In this document: piece by piece, positions 60,144 to 64,000 of the stretch | Layout of the letters: each line of letters opens with the position of its first letter | How positions within the stretch are numbered: position 1 is the first letter of the stretch | DNA from: Proteles cristata cristata | Taxonomy: Eukaryota > Chordata > Mammalia > Carnivora > Hyaenidae | Direction of reading: 5' to 3' | NCBI GenBank assembly: GCA_017311185.1 | Contig: JAESUZ010002601.1 | Coordinates: 558,001-622,000 of the forward strand | DNA length: 64,000 bases | The notes under the pieces: model-generated | What the model saw: the letters and a program-made list of their open reading frames with translations, nothing else | What the model was told of the DNA's origin: nothing | Database searches by the model: none | Program-made: the position numbers and the translations under genes

Positions 60144-61699
60144 CATAATACATCGTTTCTTCAGTGCAATAATGTTCATAATTCCATCTAACACCTTTCT
60201 TTTTGGTAGCATAAATAATTTCATGGTTTATTGCTAATCAAATGTTTTATTAAGTTATGAAATGGCATATCATATAAAATATTTTAACAATAAAACAGTG
60301 CTTTCCTATGTTTACACAAGTTTTTTTAGTTTCTCAATTAATTAATTAATAAAGGAACAGTTTGATTCTCTTTATAGCTTAATTTCAATTTCAACTAAAA
60401 CACAAAAATCTGATCACATTGTCTATATTAAGAAATAACTCAGAATTTTTCTGGTGCTTGGACAATTTTCTTATTGTGAATTGCTTCAGAAACTCCTTCA
60501 AAGAAGCAATACTTAACAAGCGTAATCTGTCTGACTTGATGGAGTTTTCATTAAGTACATGAACTAAGTGTGAGGAAGTAGGTTTGGGACTTAGGAGTTC
60601 AGAACTGGTTTTATTTTTATTCCTTTATTCTACCCTTTTATCTTAATGCTATTGTTCAGGTTCTTGATGAGTGTGACCCTATCAGTCCTCACTCAGAGGG
60701 TCTCTAATATTGGTCCTAGAAATTCTTTCAACTTGCTACTTGTCCTCCTGGGCTGGGATTTCTTCAGAAAAAATAGTCAAGTGAGGTCTTAGTGAAATAA
60801 TTCCAAGACCTGCAATGCCCCATCCACCCGGGCTTCTGAGACCAGTGCCACTGAAAACCTGCAACCTTCTCAGTCCTCCATGTCACTCGTACTGTTACCT
60901 TTGGTCAACCACATTCCAACATATGAACCCCTCTAGCCCTTCTCTCTCCTGACTTCTGTCACCAGAGACAGCTATTTCCCTCCTAACTCTTTTCACTTTG
61001 GACTCACCACTCTGTCCTACAACCCTCACATCCTCCACTAGCATTTCTCCATCTCCTGGCCTTGGGAGGAGCCTGCCAGGCCTCTGTGTGTAAGGATTCA
61101 CCTGCAGCCTCTCTAGGAAAAGCTGCATCTTCTACCTCATCCTCTGTGTCCCAGGATTTGATGACTACAGGCTGAGGCTGGCATTTTCCTCCCCTTTCAC
61201 TGTGGTTTCTTGATCTTTCTCTATGATGCTGGCTAAACACCTTCTTTTGGGTTTTATGAAGCCCCACTTTTACTTCTCTCTACTTCCATTGGCCCCTGTC
61301 CTCTACCTACATGTTGAAGAGTTTAGAAGCTGGTACATGGTATCCTTTACAGCCCATCAACTGCCATCTTCTGAAGTGATCTCACATTTAGGTGGGTGAT
61401 TCATAAAAACGATAGCCTCCTAGAATCTTGGGCTGCTTAACTCCTGCTGTCTTCTGTCCCTATTTCGGGTACCCCCATGCCTCAGTTGTCAGCCATATGC
61501 AATATATAATAATATCACCCTGTAATAACTATATATTACAGAGCTGCTGTGGAGATTAGTCACAGGCAAGAAAAGGAAGAGCTCATTGAAATGGAAATTC
61601 ACATTAAAGAATTTAAGAGGAAGTGGTAATAGCAAAGAAAATGGTGAAATGTCCATTTCATGGGCAGCAAAGTTTTCAGGAACCTGGATTAAGGCAGTA
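60144..61699. other. No gene or named repeat seen
   Basis: AT-rich to 60.6 kb, then a CT-rich stretch (60780-61480) that gives antisense frames of 77-87 codons without recognisable motifs. An AATT tetramer run lies near 60337. Confidence 0.45.
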
Positions 61700-62184
61700 G
61701 CATAGGGGGTGAACAATGTCAATTTTCAGAGACATTGAGTGAGGTAAGAATTTGGTATTGAGATAAAGAGTGGTAGAATTTAGTAACTAACTCCTTGGAT
61801 TTGGAGAGAAGCAGGTGGTGGAGGCTGACTCCAGGGTGTCTAATGTGGGACACTAATTTGATTGTAGCTCTTTTAATGGAGGCTGGCGATTGGAGCAGGA
61901 GATGACTAATTTTAGGAATTTCTAGTCAGTCAATCCATGAAAAAAGAAGGTAGATATATGTGTTTAGAGTTCCGAAGAGGGGGCAGAGTAAAAGATAATG
62001 CATGTGAAATCATCAGCATACAAATATAATTGAAGATAATGAGAATAGATGAAACTACCCAGGGAGAATATATGGGATTACGTAAACAATAGGGTCCTTA
62101 AGAATCCCAACATTGTATGAGTGGCCAGGAGACCGAGTCAATCACAGGGCCAGAGAAGGAAGGAATGGTTACAAATTAAAAATG

Positions 62185-62262
62185 ATGAAAACAATAATTG
62201 CTAACCTGTACTGAGTACTGATTATTCCCAGATAATTTTGCCAAATATTTCACAAACATTTA
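62185..62262 (-). mobile_element. MIR fragment, continued at about 62710-62840
   Basis: CTGTACTGAGTACTGATTAT starts an antisense MIR-like end. The remaining part (TCTATGAGGAGATATAATTA, CCCCATTTTTTTAATTGAAG, GCAAGTTAGTATTAGAGCTG) lies beyond the sense MIR and the SINE, so the copy appears split. Confidence 0.55.
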
Positions 62263-62490
62263 TACCATGGTGGTTTAGAGTGCAGGCAGTGCTTCGGTTC
62301 AAATCATAACTCTATCACGTATTAGTTGTGTCCATTGGCATGCTTCTTAAGCTCTCTGTGCCTCTGTGCTTGAGGGTAATAATAGCGCAAACCTTTTAGG
62401 GTTGGTATGAAGGCTAAAAGAGATAGCACTACGTAACAGCAGTGTCAGACGCATAGAAACCCCTAATAAGGGTTAACAGTTATTTTTATT
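62263..62490 (+). mobile_element. MIR, sense, nearly full length
   Basis: CATGGTGGTTTAGAGTGCAG, GGTTCAAATCATAACTCTAT (the B-box region), TGCTTCTTAAGCTCTCTGTG, TGAGGGTAATAATAGCGCAA and GTATGAAGGCTAAAAGAGAT follow the MIR consensus in order. Confidence 0.85.
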
Positions 62491-62500
62491 ATTATAATTT

Positions 62501-62705
62501 GTAATAATAAATTGTTTTTAATGTTTATTTATTTGAGAGAGAGGGAGAGCATGAGCAGGGGAGGGGTGGAAGTAGGGTCAGAGGATCCAAAGCATGTTCT
62601 GCACTGAGAGCAGAGAGCTGGATGCAGGGGTCAAACTCACAACTGTGATTATCATGACCTGACCCGAAGTCAGACGTTTAACTGATTGGGCCACTCAGGT
62701 ACCCC
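62501..62705 (-). mobile_element. Felid CAN-SINE, diverged
   Basis: An antisense copy running from TTTTTAATGTTTATTTATTT to GGGCCACTCAGGTACCCC. The possible duplication TTATAATTT/TTACAATTT is weak. One of the older SINE copies here. Confidence 0.9.
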
Positions 62706-63010
62706 TTACAATTTTATTTAATCTTCAGGTTAATTCTATCTAACCTCCTCTATGAGGAGATATAATTATCCCCATTTTTTTAATTGAAGAAGTTGAGATT
62801 CAGCTTATATTAGTTACTGCAAGTTAGTATTAGAGCTGGTTTTTTAAAGAGGTTTGCCTGACCAGGGAGCCCATCGATTTAACTGGAAAGAAGAGATGTT
62901 GCAGAAAAAACAAAAAAAAGGAAACAATTTTTAAGAAGCAGAGAATGACTAATGGTGTTAGATGCCTTAGAGTTGTCATGAAGTTGATCCATAGGTCCAG
63001 TGCCTTTGAT

Positions 63011-64000
63011 TCATCTGGGTGAACAACAGCAGCAGAGATTTGGATAAGGATACCATGAATTCAAGGGGGGACACAAACATGCAACTCTTACCATCTGAGA
63101 GATGAGCGACCAGGAGCTAATTTATGTTCCTAACCTGAGCTCTGTACCAAAACCTCCCATGCGCAAATTTGGTCAGCACCCAAGAGTGACTGTGCCTGGA
63201 AGGGCTCACAGGCACGACTTCCTATGACGTCAGTGCAGTGGGCATGTGGGCTCTCCCCACATTTAGTCAGCTGTACTCCTACTGGGAGCTTCACAGTTCT
63301 GCACATGTTCTTCCTTTTAACATCTGACTCATCTGAGTTTGAAATCCATCCTGTCTGACCACTGCATTGCCTGGTTTTTCATTGCATTTTATGGATCTGT
63401 TGAATTGCAGTCTTCTGCTTACTGCTTTGTGCCATCATCACAAACTTTATTTAATCAACATCATCTTGTATGTCTCCTAACATTTTCAATCTAGTGTGCG
63501 TTTAATTAAAGAAAATAGAATTTATGTAAACTTCACAGTAAGGATTTATAAAGCTCTTGGCATCAGAGACGATGACTTGGCATCATGCTTTCCCTGTTTG
63601 CTCATGTTGTGGCACAGATGTAAATGGCTTCTACCTTTTGCCCCAACTTTACTGGTCCACGAATCTTACTTTCCCTTTATTAATGATGATTTAAGGGGAG
63701 GATCATTTAGGAAGGAAGCCAAATGGTTCCTATTGCATCTTTACTCTTTCTAGCAGGTCAGCTACAAACTATAAGGCTATGCTCTATTGTAGATTTCCAC
63801 ATAACTCTGGGCATGGTGCCTTATTTAACAGTTCCCTAGTGTTATTTTGGAAAAGTCCTCTGCAGAAAATGCCAGAACTCAGCTTGAACCCTTGTCCCCT
63901 GTCAGGGAGAATCTTTCTATCAGTGGGATTTCTCAGCTGTTTCAAAAAATCATTCAGCGCTTTACTAGTAAGTTCTGTTCCTGTGTAATATGCCAACTGT
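63011..64000. other. No gene seen; perfect CRE palindrome at 63225-63232
   Basis: Repeat-poor DNA. TGACGTCA at 63225-63232 is the full palindromic cAMP-response-element word, in a locally GC-richer stretch (63160-63300). No promoter, exon or transcript can be tied to it. The overlapping frames at 63779-63996 have no recognisable motif. Confidence 0.4.

Larger units (their letters stand above)
61700..63010 (-). mobile_element. LINE2 (L2) remnant, broken by MIR and SINE insertions
   Basis: Left part to about 62160: ATGTGAAATCATCAGCATAC and AACTACCCAGGGAGAATATA, then GTCCTTAAGAATCCCAACAT, the antisense L2 reverse-transcriptase-region phrases. The right part, from about 62860, has AGAATGACTAATGGTGTTAG and GCCTTAGAGTTGTCATGAAG in the correct order. 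MIR and SINE copies separate the two. No frame survives. Confidence 0.6.

Overview
This window is nuclear DNA from a carnivoran mammal, most likely a felid. The best evidence is 18 copies of a tRNA-derived CAN-SINE of about 210 bp. Each starts with a GGGGCGCCTGGGTGG-type head, carries a GGTTCGAG-type pol III B box and a (TC)n tract, and ends in an AATAAATAAA-type tail. This is the form typical of cats; the canid GGGATCCCTGGGTGG head is absent. Several carnivoran L1 3' ends are also present. The sequence is AT-rich and has no CpG island. No open frame exceeds about 160 codons, and the only frames with recognisable protein similarity belong to dead L1 copies. It reads as a gene desert or the inside of a very large intron. 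I found no intact protein-coding gene, RNA gene, CRISPR array or operon.

Layout. 1-2.8 kb is unclassified single-copy DNA. 3.5-6.4 kb holds fragments of several retroviral LTRs. 6.6-9.8 kb is a run of LINE2 fragments with a tail-only retroinsertion inside it. 11-16.3 kb is dense in SINEs (six copies, including a tandem pair) with MER5-type and MLT1-type relics. 19.3-21.6 kb is an old MLT2-type LTR split by a composite L1 that has two 3' ends inside one target-site duplication. 21.6-24.5 kb is mostly MIR, LINE2 and MER5 relics. 25.0-25.2 kb is a small mariner-like element. 26.2-28.4 kb is an ancient L1 (HAL1 or L1M type). 32.0-33.8 kb holds four SINEs ordered + + - -. 33.8-37.2 kb is a repeat-poor island with a candidate exon and CpG-retaining sequence. 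38.6-39.3 kb is LINE2, 40.2-41.0 kb a 5'-truncated L1, and 42.5-43.0 kb a Tigger-type DNA transposon. 44-47.5 kb is repeat-poor. 47.6-47.9 kb is a tiny L1 with a 5' inversion. 53-57 kb and 61.7-63 kb are mostly LINE2. 59.6-59.8 kb is single-copy with a second candidate exon.

Nothing here works together as a gene system. The useful content is the record of retrotransposition: exact target-site duplications, twin priming, possible template switching, an internally deleted L1 copy and a tail-only insertion. A few unexplained repeat-free stretches could be conserved regulatory DNA. Family names for ancient repeats come from recognising consensus-like phrases, and their boundaries are approximate. 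SINE and L1 boundaries set by target-site duplications are close to base-exact.
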